From NCBI GenBank assembly GCA_022385755.1, contig MU278359.1, positions 478,250 through 542,249 on the forward strand: DNA of 64,000 bases, read 5' to 3'. Below are positions 1-9,671 of this stretch, one piece after another; the stretch's first letter is position 1, and every line of letters starts with the position of its first letter. Below the pieces are notes generated by a model that worked only from the letters and a program-made list of their open reading frames with translations, was not told where the DNA came from and searched no databases. The translations under genes were made by a program, and so were the position numbers. The DNA comes from Trametopsis cervina (Eukaryota; Basidiomycota; Agaricomycetes; Polyporales; Irpicaceae).

Positions 1-56
1 AGCGCAGTGTCAGGAGATGACTCAGGTGTAAATGAAGGGGTTCGCCCTCGACGCAC

Positions 57-505
57 TGGGGATATCTGAGGCGATGGACCGGCGGCCGCCTCGCATCAGC
101 CACGACAAGGTTCTCTATTTGTCCTACAGCGGATAGCGCCAGGTGCTTGTTGTTCAACTCGGTCCACACCGATTTCTCGGTTTGGTACATCTTAATCCAG
201 CGCGTGAGGTATGTTTCGTCGCCCGGGGCAGGAGCAAACTTGTAGAAGAGGATGGCTGCCAGCCCAGCGAGCGCCCAATTCCTCCAGGTCTTATTCGCGA
301 AGGCTAAGATGCCATCCTGAAGTCAATTATCGAGCACGGCAGCGATATGCAGCAGGATGGACGCACTTTCTTGTGGGTAAACGGTGTTATCCTCGGGGTG
401 GTGATGGTGGTCATCGTGGGCAGCGGACGACGCTAACCTCCGAGAAACAGCGGCTGAGACCACGGTGGCCCGCGGCTTGAACAGCGCTGCCCTCGCGAGA
501 GACAT
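57..505 (-). CDS. Mitochondrial complex I accessory subunit, 17.8 kDa-like (partial)
   Basis: Exon 1 is 505-367 and exon 2 is 303-57, joined across a 63-nt GT-AG intron (366-304). A GTGCGT donor at 56 shows that the gene continues off the left edge, so the C-terminus is missing. The N-terminus (MSLARAALFKPRA, then RRLASSAAH) is Arg/Ala/Ser-rich like a mitochondrial presequence and is followed by a His-rich stretch. Exon 2 encodes one hydrophobic segment (WALAGLAAILFYKFA) followed by APGDETYLTRWIKMYQTEKS and RRPPVHRLRYP. I recognise this pattern from memory as the small fungal NADH:ubiquinone oxidoreductase subunit annotated as 17.8 kDa, a single-pass inner-membrane accessory protein. No database check was possible. 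The start ATG is the first in frame. It is divergent from the gene at 803, with about 300 bp shared between them. Confidence 0.6.
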
Positions 506-802
506 GGCTGGAGAATATGGCTAGAGAGACGGGTCGGGTGTAGGTTGTACGAACAGGCAGACGCGAGCCGGGACTTTCCCTGAGATGTTTTCCTTACGTA
601 AGCAGACAGGCGCCTCTCTCTCGCCGCCGTGACGCGTTATTCGGCGCATCAAAATGTCTGTAAACATTTATTGAGCTGTGGTCAACGACCAGAAGCCTTC
701 ACTCTCTTCATCATCCACATTCGCAGGCCCAACACACTCGTCCCTCAGGTCAGACGTCCCGCAATACCATAACCTTACCGAGCTCGCTGCTGTAGAGCCT
801 AC

Positions 803-1480
803 ATGGTCCGCAACCTCGTCTTTCGAATCCCACTCCTCCGAACACTGGTGCCGCGGGTGTCGAAACCTCTTCTGCCTCTCTCTCGGTTCGCCGCAGAGCC
901 AGTAGTCTCTCTAACAAGACCAGGTGGACGGAGCAATCAGCGACTGTTCCACCATATCCCTGCCCGTCTCACCTCATCGCGCTCCCCGTCTCCAAACGCA
1001 CAAAGCGAGCCCCAGCTGCCACCGGATGCCTCACTATCACAGCGGCTTAAATACCTCATAAAGTCGTACGGGTGGTATGCGCTCGGCGTATACCTGCTAC
1101 TTGGGGTGGTGGATTTTGGCGTTGCATTCGCTGGCATAAATGTCCTCGGCGCGGACTACGTCGGACGCGTTGTCTCATCCGTCAAAGAGTATGCTTTGGC
1201 GTTCATACACACTAAGCCTGCCGATCCTGGCAGAGAAGACATGGACACTGCGAACCATGTCTCATCGGGAGGCTCAGAAGGATTCTGGGCCATGGTGGCA
1301 CTCGCCTACACCATTCACAAGACACTCTTTGTCCCCGTTCGAGTCGGTCTGACGGCGGCCGTGACGCCTCGGTTAGTAGGGTGGCTGAGGACACGGGGAT
1401 GGGCGGGAGGCGCAGGCACAAGGAGAGCCGCGCAAGAGATGAGGGAGAGGATCAGGAACAGGAGCAGCAGAGAGCAGTGA
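803..1480 (+). CDS. DUF1279 mitochondrial membrane protein (FAM210/Nat2-like)
   Basis: Single exon, 225 aa. The first 60 residues are Arg/Ser/Pro-rich with few acids, consistent with a mitochondrial targeting sequence. From about residue 84 comes the DUF1279 pattern: LSQRLKYLIKSYGWYALGVY, a first membrane segment (YLLLGVVDFGVAFAGINVLG), then GFWAMVALAYTIHKTLFVPV with the helix LTAAVTPRLVGWLRTRGW. The tail is basic (RRAAQEMRERIRNRSSREQ). The family includes yeast Nat2 and animal FAM210A/B, mitochondrial proteins of poorly defined biochemical role linked to translation and organelle function. Family assignment rests on motif recognition. No intron is needed. Confidence 0.75.
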   Translation: MVRNLVFRIPLLRTLVPRVSKPLLPLSRFAAEPVVSLTRPGGRSNQRLFHHIPARLTSSRSPSPNAQSEPQLPPDASLSQRLKYLIKSYGWYALGVYLLLGVVDFGVAFAGINVLGADYVGRVVSSVKEYALAFIHTKPADPGREDMDTANHVSSGGSEGFWAMVALAYTIHKTLFVPVRVGLTAAVTPRLVGWLRTRGWAGGAGTRRAAQEMRERIRNRSSREQ

Positions 1481-1654
1481 AGTTGTTGGAGCTTTGCGTG
1501 CATGCACATTTATTGTAGGTACGTTGACCATGCATTCACAGGAGAGGGGATGATACTAATACATGCTTCTTCTCCAGTCACAACCGTTCTGTTAATCTTA
1601 CACACCATTTATCACGAAAGGAAGACAGACACCAAACCGTGCTAGGTGAGACAA

Positions 1655-2180
1655 TCAGGCTGCTCCAGTAGCAGGTGAGTCTGGCTCTGTTGCAGGCAAT
1701 TCAGCACTATGAGGAGGATAGAGAGGCATATAAAGAGCTGCTCACCGAGAATGCCCTCGCGGACGAGTTCCTCTCGCTTGGGGCGCTGTAAAAGGGCCTG
1801 ATCAAGTTTGTCCTGTGGGTGCGATTCGCGATAAACGTGAGTATCAACCGTATATATGCGTCGGCAACTCACTTCAAGCTGCGATCTCTGCAACTTATCT
1901 CTCGCCGCCTGCAAGGAGGGCGCGACTTTGTCGTCTAGATCCGTCGTGGCGTCGATTCTTTATCAGCCTCCGGTGATCAATGTCGATGTGGGGAATGTGC
2001 ACCTTTGAGTATGTTGCGCTCGACAAGCTCCTGCTTGTCCGGACGCTGAGTGAGACGCTTCTCAATGACCTCAACAGTATGTGGGTCGACAGAGAGCTTG
2101 CGCGTGGGTACTGGGCGGGTTGCAGCATCCGTAGTGGCGTTGGAATCAGCAGTAGTTGTCGCTAGAGTCAAAGGTGACAT
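1655..2180 (-). CDS. RPEL-repeat protein, 112 aa
   Basis: Four exons: 2180-2003, 1934-1873, 1812-1746 and 1686-1655, with introns of 68, 60 and 59 nt; the frame sums to 113 codons including the stop. The protein has a Thr/Ala-rich leader, then two RPEL-type motifs: IEKRLTQRPDKQELVERNIL (about residues 40-59) and LDQALLQRPKREELVREGIL (about 83-102). They are joined by DDKVAPSLQAARDKLQRSQ. In animals RPEL motifs (MRTF, Phactr) bind G-actin; in fungi such short RPEL proteins are conserved but not well studied. Actin binding is therefore inference. The tail is EPDSPATGAA. The ATG at 2180 is the first that puts both motifs in frame with plausible splicing. Confidence 0.72.
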
Positions 2181-2601
2181 CGGGATGAATGAGACATTGC
2201 AGATACAATGAGTAGTGCATGATAGATAGCATGGAAATGCATACTCACACATTCTGTGCAATGCTCTGAGGGGTGGAGGCAAAAGACAGGAGGTTGTGAT
2301 AGCCAAAGTGGGTTGGCTACCGTATATGTATGACTGCGGTTGTCACGCCAGTGGGCCTCGTTTCTCCTAGAGCATGCCCGCTCTCAGACCCTCAAACGAG
2401 ACACGCACTGAGCTCGTGCCTGCTGAGGGTAGCGTACAGCGTACAGACGCGGCAGCTCAGGAGACTAGTGCAATTAAGGGTTTGTAGGAGCATGTACAAC
2501 ACAGCCATATACTGTACACGCTGTTTGGGTGTGTAGGTTACAAACAGGTACGAACAGCAACATGGGCCTAGCGGTCGAGTCGCAATATGAGTAGCAAGTA
2601 A
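2181..2601. other. Intergenic, promoter side of the RPEL gene
   Basis: I see no supported gene, RNA or repeat. It should hold the RPEL promoter and the 3' end of the minus-strand gene that ends at 2602. Confidence 0.5.
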
Positions 2602-3060
2602 TTACACCTGCAGCCAGAACTCGTCGTCCAGGCCCTTCGTCTCCCTCCTCTCTCGCGCCTTCCGCCTCGTTACCTCGAGGCCTCGGGCGTCGCGCTCGTG
2701 CCTATATCCAGCGATCTCCGTTCGAGCTTCCTTGATACTTTCACGTACACGCTGGACCTCCTTCATCACGTCGTTGTCCATCCTTTCTAACAGATCCAGA
2801 AGCGAGATAATCTGTCGAGGGGGGATGTGTAGCGGAGGTGCAGCCGGAAGAGACTTTTCACGATCACAAGGTTGGGCGGGTTTTACTGCGACAGCCTGCG
2901 TTCGTCGGGGAGGACTGAAACAGAGGTTTGGCAGCGGTTTGAGAGTCCCTTGGGCGACGAGGGTGGCAAAGAAGTCTTCAGTTAATGCGGCGCCTCCCAC
3001 GAGAGGCGACAGAGGGATATTCAGCGGCAGAAAGGGCGTCGGATTGGAGGAGGAGGCCAT
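2602..3060 (-). CDS. Unknown coiled-coil protein, 152 aa
   Basis: Single uninterrupted exon with ATG at 3060. I do not recognise the family. The N-terminal half is Pro/Leu-rich (FLPLNIPLSPLVGG, then LTEDFFATLVAQGTL). From about residue 83 it becomes helical and highly charged, with heptad-like spacing (IISLLDLLERMDNDVMKEVQ), then a basic stretch (RRKARERRETKG) and a short acidic-aromatic C-terminus (LDDEFWLQV). No signal peptide, membrane segment or catalytic motif is visible. The clean frame, and the switch from a disordered to a coiled-coil character, argue that it is a real gene. It lies divergent to SPE2. Confidence 0.55.
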   Translation of the reverse strand: MASSSNPTPFLPLNIPLSPLVGGAALTEDFFATLVAQGTLKPLPNLCFSPPRRTQAVAVKPAQPCDREKSLPAAPPLHIPPRQIISLLDLLERMDNDVMKEVQRVRESIKEARTEIAGYRHERDARGLEVTRRKARERRETKGLDDEFWLQV

Positions 3061-3384
3061 GATGCAAATCCAGAATGTACAATGCAGTGGTGAGTCTCGC
3101 CTGCGAGATGTTCTTGACGTATGCAGACAGATCCCAGAGAACTAGAGTGCTGTTGCGTGAACAAGTAGGGTGACGATAGGGCGAGCGTAGACTGGTCAAA
3201 GAGAGGTTAGGAGCGTAGTCGTCGAGCCTGCGACTATGTGGATGATGTGGGCGAGCTCGTGGTATGAGTCGTCGTAGGGTGTCGTCGTGAGAGCAGTTGA
3301 AACGGGGAGTCGTCGGACGAACGGCAGGGCATATGTTTCGGGAGTTGCCGACGTAACAACTTTTACGGTTTGCCCTCTCAATCG

Positions 3385-3513
3385 ATGCACAGGGAATACA
3401 GAGACTCATCTCTCTTCATCTCCACCATTTCATGCATCCTCACAACCCTCACTTTCCGTACTACAAAAAAGCCCTGCGATAGCGTCCCAAAATCTATTTT
3501 TTGGCCTGCATAA
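3385..3513 (+). promoter_or_regulatory. Upstream ORF 1 in the SPE2 leader, 42 codons
   Basis: ATG at 3385 opens a 42-codon frame (MHREYRDSSLFIS...) that ends at TAA 3511-3513, three bases before the SPE2 start at 3517. Upstream ORFs that sense polyamines are established for AdoMet decarboxylase mRNAs in mammals and plants. Whether this leader is transcribed and translated here is inference. Confidence 0.4.
3432..3482 (+). promoter_or_regulatory. Upstream ORF 2 in the SPE2 leader, 16 codons
   Basis: ATG at 3432 lies inside uORF 1 in another frame and encodes MHPHNPHFPYYKKALR before TAG 3480-3482. The Pro/His/Tyr-rich peptide of small size is reminiscent of stalling peptides, but I know of no named match. 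Confidence 0.35.
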
Positions 3514-3516
3514 CGC

Positions 3517-5082
3517 ATGGAGGACGTCCAGTCTTCAGGACCATTCGAGGGCCCCGAAAAGCTCCTCGAAGTCTGGTTTGCCCCTTCTCCCGCTGACCTC
3601 CCCGATGCGTCGGAGGCTGTCAATGGAAAGCTGGGCCTTAGGAAGGTCCCCAGGGCGGTGTGGGAGGAGATGCTAGACATCGTCAAGTGTAAAATCCTGT
3701 CCGCTATCGAGGGCACCGAGATGGATGCCTATCTCCTCAGGTGAGTCGAAGCAGCGTTGCCGGCAGTTTAAAAAAATTCTTTCATTCCTCTGCCACGTAT
3801 ACGGTTCCTGCGCCAAGCCAATAGTCGTTGGGGCATTCTTTGCGAGCAGTTGACCGGTCGTCGGCTCAGTGCATATGAAGAAAACGGCCTCCATCAATCA
3901 TACTATATTTCCTCATTTGCTTCCTATGATTGGCCGCCTTGCGCTCTTTCGTGGAACTTGCCGCAGATGCTAACCGCCCTTTCTCCGGATAGTGAATCTT
4001 CGTTATTCGTGTCTCCGCACCGTCTCATCCTCAAGACGTGCGGGACTACATTGAATCTCTTGGGACTTCCCCGAATCCTCGAAATTGCGAAGGAACACGC
4101 TTCCCTTCCGTCCGTCTATCGCTGCTTCTACTCTCGCAAGGCGTTCATGTTCCCCGAACGTCAGATGGGTCCCCACAGGGATTGGAGGGCCGAGGTTGAG
4201 TATCTTGACCAGATATTCCCCAAGGGCGCCGCGTATACTGTAGGGAAAGTGAACGGAGATCACTGGCTGCTCTACATGACCACTCCTGGCGAGAACTCGT
4301 CCGTGTCATCTACAGCACCCAACTCGCCTGCAACCTTACCTACGCCACTTGTGGATGCAGACGAAGATACCCACCCGACGGACCTGGCAGACTACGCCAA
4401 GGTGGATTACACCATTGAGATCCTCATGACCCACCTGTCCGCTTCTGCCCGTGAGCAGTTTGATCACGCGTCATCCCTAGAAGTCGTCGAGTCCAACCCA
4501 TCGAAGCACGCGGCGGACTTGTCGTCATCCATCGGCATCGCAGACTTGTTTCCCCCACAGATGACTAGTCTGGATGCGTACTCGTTCTTCCCTTGCGGCT
4601 ACTCAGCGAATGCGCTTCTCACTTGGAGCGAAGACGCCGGAAAAGACCTGAGCCAAAGCGGCGAGGGTTATTACACCATTCACGTCACCCCGGAAGAAGG
4701 CTACTCGTACGCCAGCTTCGAATGCAACGTTCCTCTGCCTACCACTCCGTCTCCACAACGAAGCAAAGTCCCAGACTTGAAAACGCTTATACGTCGTGTG
4801 GTCAGCATCTTCCAGCCTGGGAAACTGACACTTACCCTATTTGTCTCGAGCGAGGATAATGCCAATGCCGAAGAAGAGGAGGGCGAGAGTGCGGTAGAAG
4901 CCGCCCAGAGGGCATTCCGAGCTGCCCTGACGGTGCCAAAGATTATGAATGGCACCAATGGCACTAACGGTGTCGGCGGTGCCTCCAGCAATTTTTCGGG
5001 GCTTTACAGGCGCACTGACAAGATCAACTACGAATTCGGGGGTTATGACCTAGCGTTCGCATCCTTCGAGCTTCGTCAGTGA
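3517..5082 (+). CDS. SPE2: S-adenosylmethionine decarboxylase proenzyme
   Basis: Exons 3517-3740 and 3993-5082, 437 aa. It makes decarboxylated AdoMet, the aminopropyl donor for spermidine and spermine, in the cytosol. Visible family signatures are FEGPEKLLEVWF near the N-terminus (with the two conserved Glu), KVPRAVWEEMLDIVKCKILS, and the self-cleavage site LLSESSLF. The latter is created exactly at the splice junction; cleavage between Glu and the first Ser yields the pyruvoyl cofactor. ILKTCGTTLNLLGLPRIL and AYTVGKVNGDHWLLYMTTP follow. The C-terminal half has an Asn/Gly/Thr insertion near residue 395. The intron (3741-3992) is 252 nt, four times the local norm, with a CTAAC branch site near its 3' end. 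Two uORFs precede the start. Confidence 0.93.
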
Positions 5083-6327
5083 TGCTGGTACATCACACCT
5101 CGATGTCGTACCTTTACCGCCCTATCCCAACCTGGAATTGGATCTAGAATCAGAAGAAACAGAACGATGCGACTCATTTATCCACACCAAAACTTCTTCT
5201 GTACGACATGATACGTGATACGATCTGCCAAAACCTCTAGCGCACTAATCTTCTTTGTTGCTTTCTCAATTCTAGCATGTAAAACACATTGTATCTTCTT
5301 ACCGATTTAGTCTTTATGATATTGCTGCTGCAGTCTTCTGATTGGTACGTGGTTAGTAGCCTGGCACGGGGCGAGGGAACGTTCTGGTGCGTGCTGCCCG
5401 GGAGAAGTGGTGCATCATGCGCGGCCAGTTAGGCTGTCGGTTGACGATTGTGTACCGGTCGGCAGTGCAAAAGTACGCAGTATACCCGTGCACATGAATA
5501 GCCGTACGTTCTCCTGGTATCAGCCTGGCACATGCTCACGTCTCTTCCGCAATGACGAGAATTCTATTGCCGTCAGGCGACGCTCAGACCTTGGAGTTGG
5601 GCCTGCTGTCGGCGGTTATCGCTTTGCGAATGAAATGAGGATGGCAACAATGTAGGTGCGAGCTGTCGGCTGAGTCACATACGAGCTGACAAGCATATAC
5701 CTTCTTTGATTCGCAACAGTGGTCGTTCTGCGGTGTTCGTCGGCAACAAGGCGTTCAAGATGACTGAAAGCTGAACTACAGTAATATCCGGAATAGGCAG
5801 GTCTGGCATCAAAAAGATCCGCGCTGAACCACTGAAATGGCCTGGAGGGACTCGGTTTATACTCTTCTGCTCTATACTGCGTGTGTCTGCAGAAGCAGGA
5901 GCGGGGTATGGGGATCTCGCTATCCAGTGAGTCTCGTTTTGCCTATCACTGCCCCACTTTTCCTGATCTCTTTTCAAACTCTGGCAGGCCAACCTGTGAG
6001 AATTCATGCTCGACACCTCAGCTGTGGCACTGTTCGCGTGTTCTTGTATCACCTTCTCTAATTCAATCACTGAGACAGCGTCTTAGGCCTGCAAGGCACC
6101 GAAGACTGCCTTGTCGCATTAGGTCACCCGGACCACAGATGGATACCTGCGTAGTCTTTGCCGTACATCACTCCCAACCATTGCACCTGGAATGTATCAA
6201 GACGGCCTATATCCTCCCAGCGCTCGGATGCCCATCGGCCTGCCGTACAGCTCAACAGAATATATGGCTCCCTACAAATACGTGTTCCTCAACTCGACCC
6301 GGACCCTATCCACATTCCTTTCGAGTC
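5083..6327. other. 1.2 kb without a supported gene
   Basis: It contains the SPE2 3' region and the upstream region of PP2C phosphatase 1. Open frames at 5407-5655 and 5675-6070 start with GTG, have biased shadow-like composition and show no family motif. An open frame also runs from 5881 into the PP2C coding exon, so a longer N-terminus of that protein cannot be excluded. Confidence 0.45.
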
Positions 6328-7828
6328 ATGCACCCAGTCGTCCAACTACATCCGGCTACTGCAGCAGACACTAGACTCGCCTACGAAGAGATAAAGGACA
6401 TTGGGATCACCGACCTAGGCCGCGGAGAACCCTACAAGTGGGCTTATCGTATACTGAAGGAACCAAGTTTGACAGAAGAGCTTGCCCGTCTGTCATTGCC
6501 ATACACACATCGGGATGTCGACAGTATTACGTTTCAACCTTGCAGGAGCTATGAGGCGCGCACACAAGACCGCCATGATATACAGACGTGGACAAACGCC
6601 GGTGGCTCCTGGACATTTACGGGTATATTTGATGGTACGCCGTTTCCTAATATCATCGCAGAGTCGACACATAGCTGACGTCGGGTTTCCTGCAAATTCA
6701 GGCCACATGAATCACGAGACGGTCGACTATACTGTTCGTAAGTTGCCCGAGAGCTTACGGCAGTCTCTGGAGGCCCTTTGTAGAACACGGCCCACGTTCT
6801 CTCCTGATGCCATTTCGGAGTTGCTGTCGATGACTATGGCATCTGTCGACCAGACTCTGATGTCAGACTTCCGCAACCTGTTTCCAGGTGGAGACCGATT
6901 CTTAAAGCATGCCAGCCCAGAGCAATTAAAACAGGCCATCAATGACGTTGATGACGGTGGTACTTTCTATACCACCATCGCCCGAATGCTCGGAGGGACC
7001 ACAGCTCTCATCACCCTTTTCCACCAGAATACCGATAATTTATGGGTGGCAAACCTAGGAGACTGCTGCGCAGGTATGTGAAGCAACCTGGTTCTTCCGG
7101 CATACAGTTGATGCTGATCCTGATCATCTAGTTCTGGGGCGCAGAGATGCTAAGTCATGGAAAGCTACAACTATTAATACACTTCACAATGGGAGCAATG
7201 CAGCTGAACTCCAGCGAATTCGCTCTGAGCATCACGGAGAATCTGAGTGCATCCTGAACGGACGCGTACTTGGCTGGCTAGCTCCTACGCGAGGTGCGCA
7301 ATATGTCCGTGTCCGTGTTCGGGATCTCATAGGCATTCATGACATCTTACAGCCATCGGAGATGGGTGGCTTAAGTTTCCCGCCATATACACTGAGAAGG
7401 TTTTCTCGAAAGTAGAGGCACCTTGGATGACTGCACATTCACTAGAAAAATACGTTCCTCTTATCAAAACACCACCATATGTCTCAGGGAAACCGGAAGT
7501 CTATCATCGCAAAATCCGCCGAGACCGTAGACACGGCAGCAACGCGGGAGAGGCATTTTTGATAACATGCTCCGACGGCCTTCTCGACCTTACAGCAGAC
7601 ACGTTTGATCGCACTGTTGAGCGTCGTGTAAACCGATGGGTCAACATCGTCGGCGAGGAACTAGACAAGGAATTGTTAGAGCGCAGACAAAGAACGAACC
7701 TTGCTCTCAAACTGCTTCGAGACGCGATCGGTGGTGACGACCTACATCTAGCATCGCGGACTTTGACAGTGGAGATGGAGGAAAAATGGATAGATGACAC
7801 TACCATCATCGTGCAAAGGTTTATATAG
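6328..7828 (+). CDS. PP2C-family Ser/Thr phosphatase, paralogue 1
   Basis: Exons 6328-6634, 6702-7073, 7132-7293 and 7353-7828, 438 aa. PP2C motifs in order: DGHMNH (about residue 102; the canonical second Gly-Gly is changed), GGTTALITL and NLWVANLGDCCAVL (about 205-228), TRAIGDGWLKFPAIYTEKVF (about 280), ITCSDGLLDL (about 352) and WIDDTTIIVQRFI at the C-terminus. The metal-binding Asp residues of DGH, SDG and DD are kept, so it is likely a metal-dependent phosphatase. The first exon carries YKWAYRILKEPSLTEELARL, matched in the paralogue at 18,111-19,495. All three introns sit at the same codon positions and phases in both genes. The start chosen is the ATG nearest the conserved region; upstream sequence stays open, so the N-terminus is uncertain. 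Confidence 0.82.
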
Positions 7829-8013
7829 GATAGACATGTTAATGTACAATAGCGAGTTCAAGTACACGGAAATGTACACAGGGAACAACCATCTGAATGT
7901 ACGACCCAGCCACATTGCCACGACGGATGGACCAACCAATAATACCCAAGGAAGATATGCTGCACAGATAGATAGGAGCACAGTATAAGATCGCACATGA
8001 CGGTGCCATATTA

Positions 8014-9671
8014 TTATCTTTTTGTCGCACGATTGGTCCCGGAGGTTGAGCCTTCTTCTTCAGCAGCAGCTGCCGCTGCTGCTGCTCGTGTAGCCTGTCC
8101 CTTTGCTCGAAGTTTACAAAGCGGGCATAGACGAAGGAACAGCTCAACCATCGGCCACGTGATTGTGGCCTGATGAACAAGAGGCAGTCAGCGGATATAG
8201 CAAATGAAAAGCTACGAAATACTTACTATACCAATTCTGCGCGCCTCAAATAACATTGTCGAAGACGTCCCGTGATTTCGATGAGTGTACACCAAGACGT
8301 CATAGATCTGGTTGTGTACAGGCACTCTCTCAAAGACTGCTGCTGCTTCAAGGGCGCTTGATCCGTTCTCCAAATTCTTGGTATCCGGTGTGGCGCTCGC
8401 CTCGCCGTCGGTGCGAACAATGTAATTGGCGCGCAGCTTTTCTTCGTCAGCGGAATTCATATTGAAGAAAGCATCGCGGGGCAACAGAATGAGATGATGT
8501 TTTCTGGAGCCCGCACGAGCATGGTGACACGACGCCCACACTCTTAATCGAGTTGGAAGTTCGGCAACCAGACCTTCTGAAACTGCACGGGCGATGTCGG
8601 AGTATACTTCTGGAGGAAATGTGGCCGTTTCTCGCAACTCTGGAGAGAGGCTGCTGACAAATCGATTGAGAGCTTCGTCAAATGCGTGACGCGTCGGCAT
8701 TTCAATGGCGTTCACTCCATTCAGAGCAGTGATCACCGACTCTGGGAGGGGAGAGAACGAAATGTGGGTCCATGGATCGATGTGCGGCGTGGTGACAATC
8801 ATGCCCTAGAGAGCAAAATTATGAAAACCTTGACTCCCATGCACCCAACGAAGTTATCAAACATACCCATGTGAAATTACCATCATTGCTCGACTTCTGA
8901 TATCCGAAATCAGCGAGCTTTGTGTCAACATGGTCTTCTCCGTCGAGCAACGCGGGGGAATGTGGCGGGATATACTGCCGGATTTGAGGTTCGGTTCGAA
9001 TCTCGCCCTCGAACACGTGGTTTCCACCATGACCATGGCCCGTATGTGAGCTACGCGAGCCTCCTGGGCCAGCATGCATATCCGAGACTAGGAACGAGGC
9101 TGTCTTTGCGGCATACGGGGCCACAGGTCTATCCCTGGTGGTGATATGGTCCGAGGGGACTTTGTGGCGCTTCTTAGGTGTATAGTTGCAGTCTGTCTCA
9201 TTGTCTTCTGCGCAATGATTACAGACGGGGAGATTCCTATCGCACTGTATCGACTTTGTAGAGGTCCACGTATTATCGTTGAGAATAATAGAACGAACCT
9301 TCAGATTTTTGAGGCGACAACGGTCACATCTTGGTATACCTCTATGGGCAGGAGTGGGCAAAGGGGTATATTTACATTCTCTCCCATTCGCCCAAGCGCA
9401 GTGATTACACGTGGGAAGAACCCTGTCGCACTGACTGCAGTCGGTTCTCCGCCCCCAATGCAAGTGTGTTGAAACATACCTTAAGGTTGTTCATCCGACA
9501 ATGATCACACCTTGGTTTCCCCCTTCGCCCCTTCCATTGTGATTGACGAGCCATGTACATCTTGGGGTTTGGAATCCTGATAGTGAGTTGGCTGTCATCG
9601 CCCGACTCTGCGGCGGATTCTGATCCGTCCTGGGAGCCTGCTGCGCTTGCAAATTCCTCTGGTTGCTCCAT
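8014..9671 (-). CDS. Regulatory protein with two tandem Zn2Cys6 clusters
   Basis: Exons 9671-9480, 9430-9299, 9244-8867, 8805-8227 and 8169-8014, 478 aa; all introns are phase 0 (49, 54, 61, 57 nt). Cluster 1 (about residues 54-81) reads CDHCRMNNLK then CDRVLPTCNHC and ECKYTP. Cluster 2 (about 98-125) reads CDRCRLKNLK then CDRNLPVCNHC and DCNYTP. Both have the six-Cys CxxC...C...CxxC...C pattern of fungal zinc clusters, and both are split by an intron before CDR. Downstream is a basidiomycete-type region: PHIDPWTHISFSPLP, MPTRHAFDEALNRF, ASCHHARAGSRKHHLILLPR, YDVLVYTHRNHGTSSTM, then the exon-5 ending TITWPMVELFLRLCPLCKLR and an Ala-rich tail. That ending resembles zinc-binding integrase-like families (inference). 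It is probably a DNA-binding protein; its targets are unknown. Confidence 0.8.

Noticed and set aside
5407..6070. Open frames of 82 (+) and 131 (-) codons between SPE2 and PP2C
   Set aside because: Both begin at GTG, have no family motif, and overlap a non-coding interval with no splice logic.
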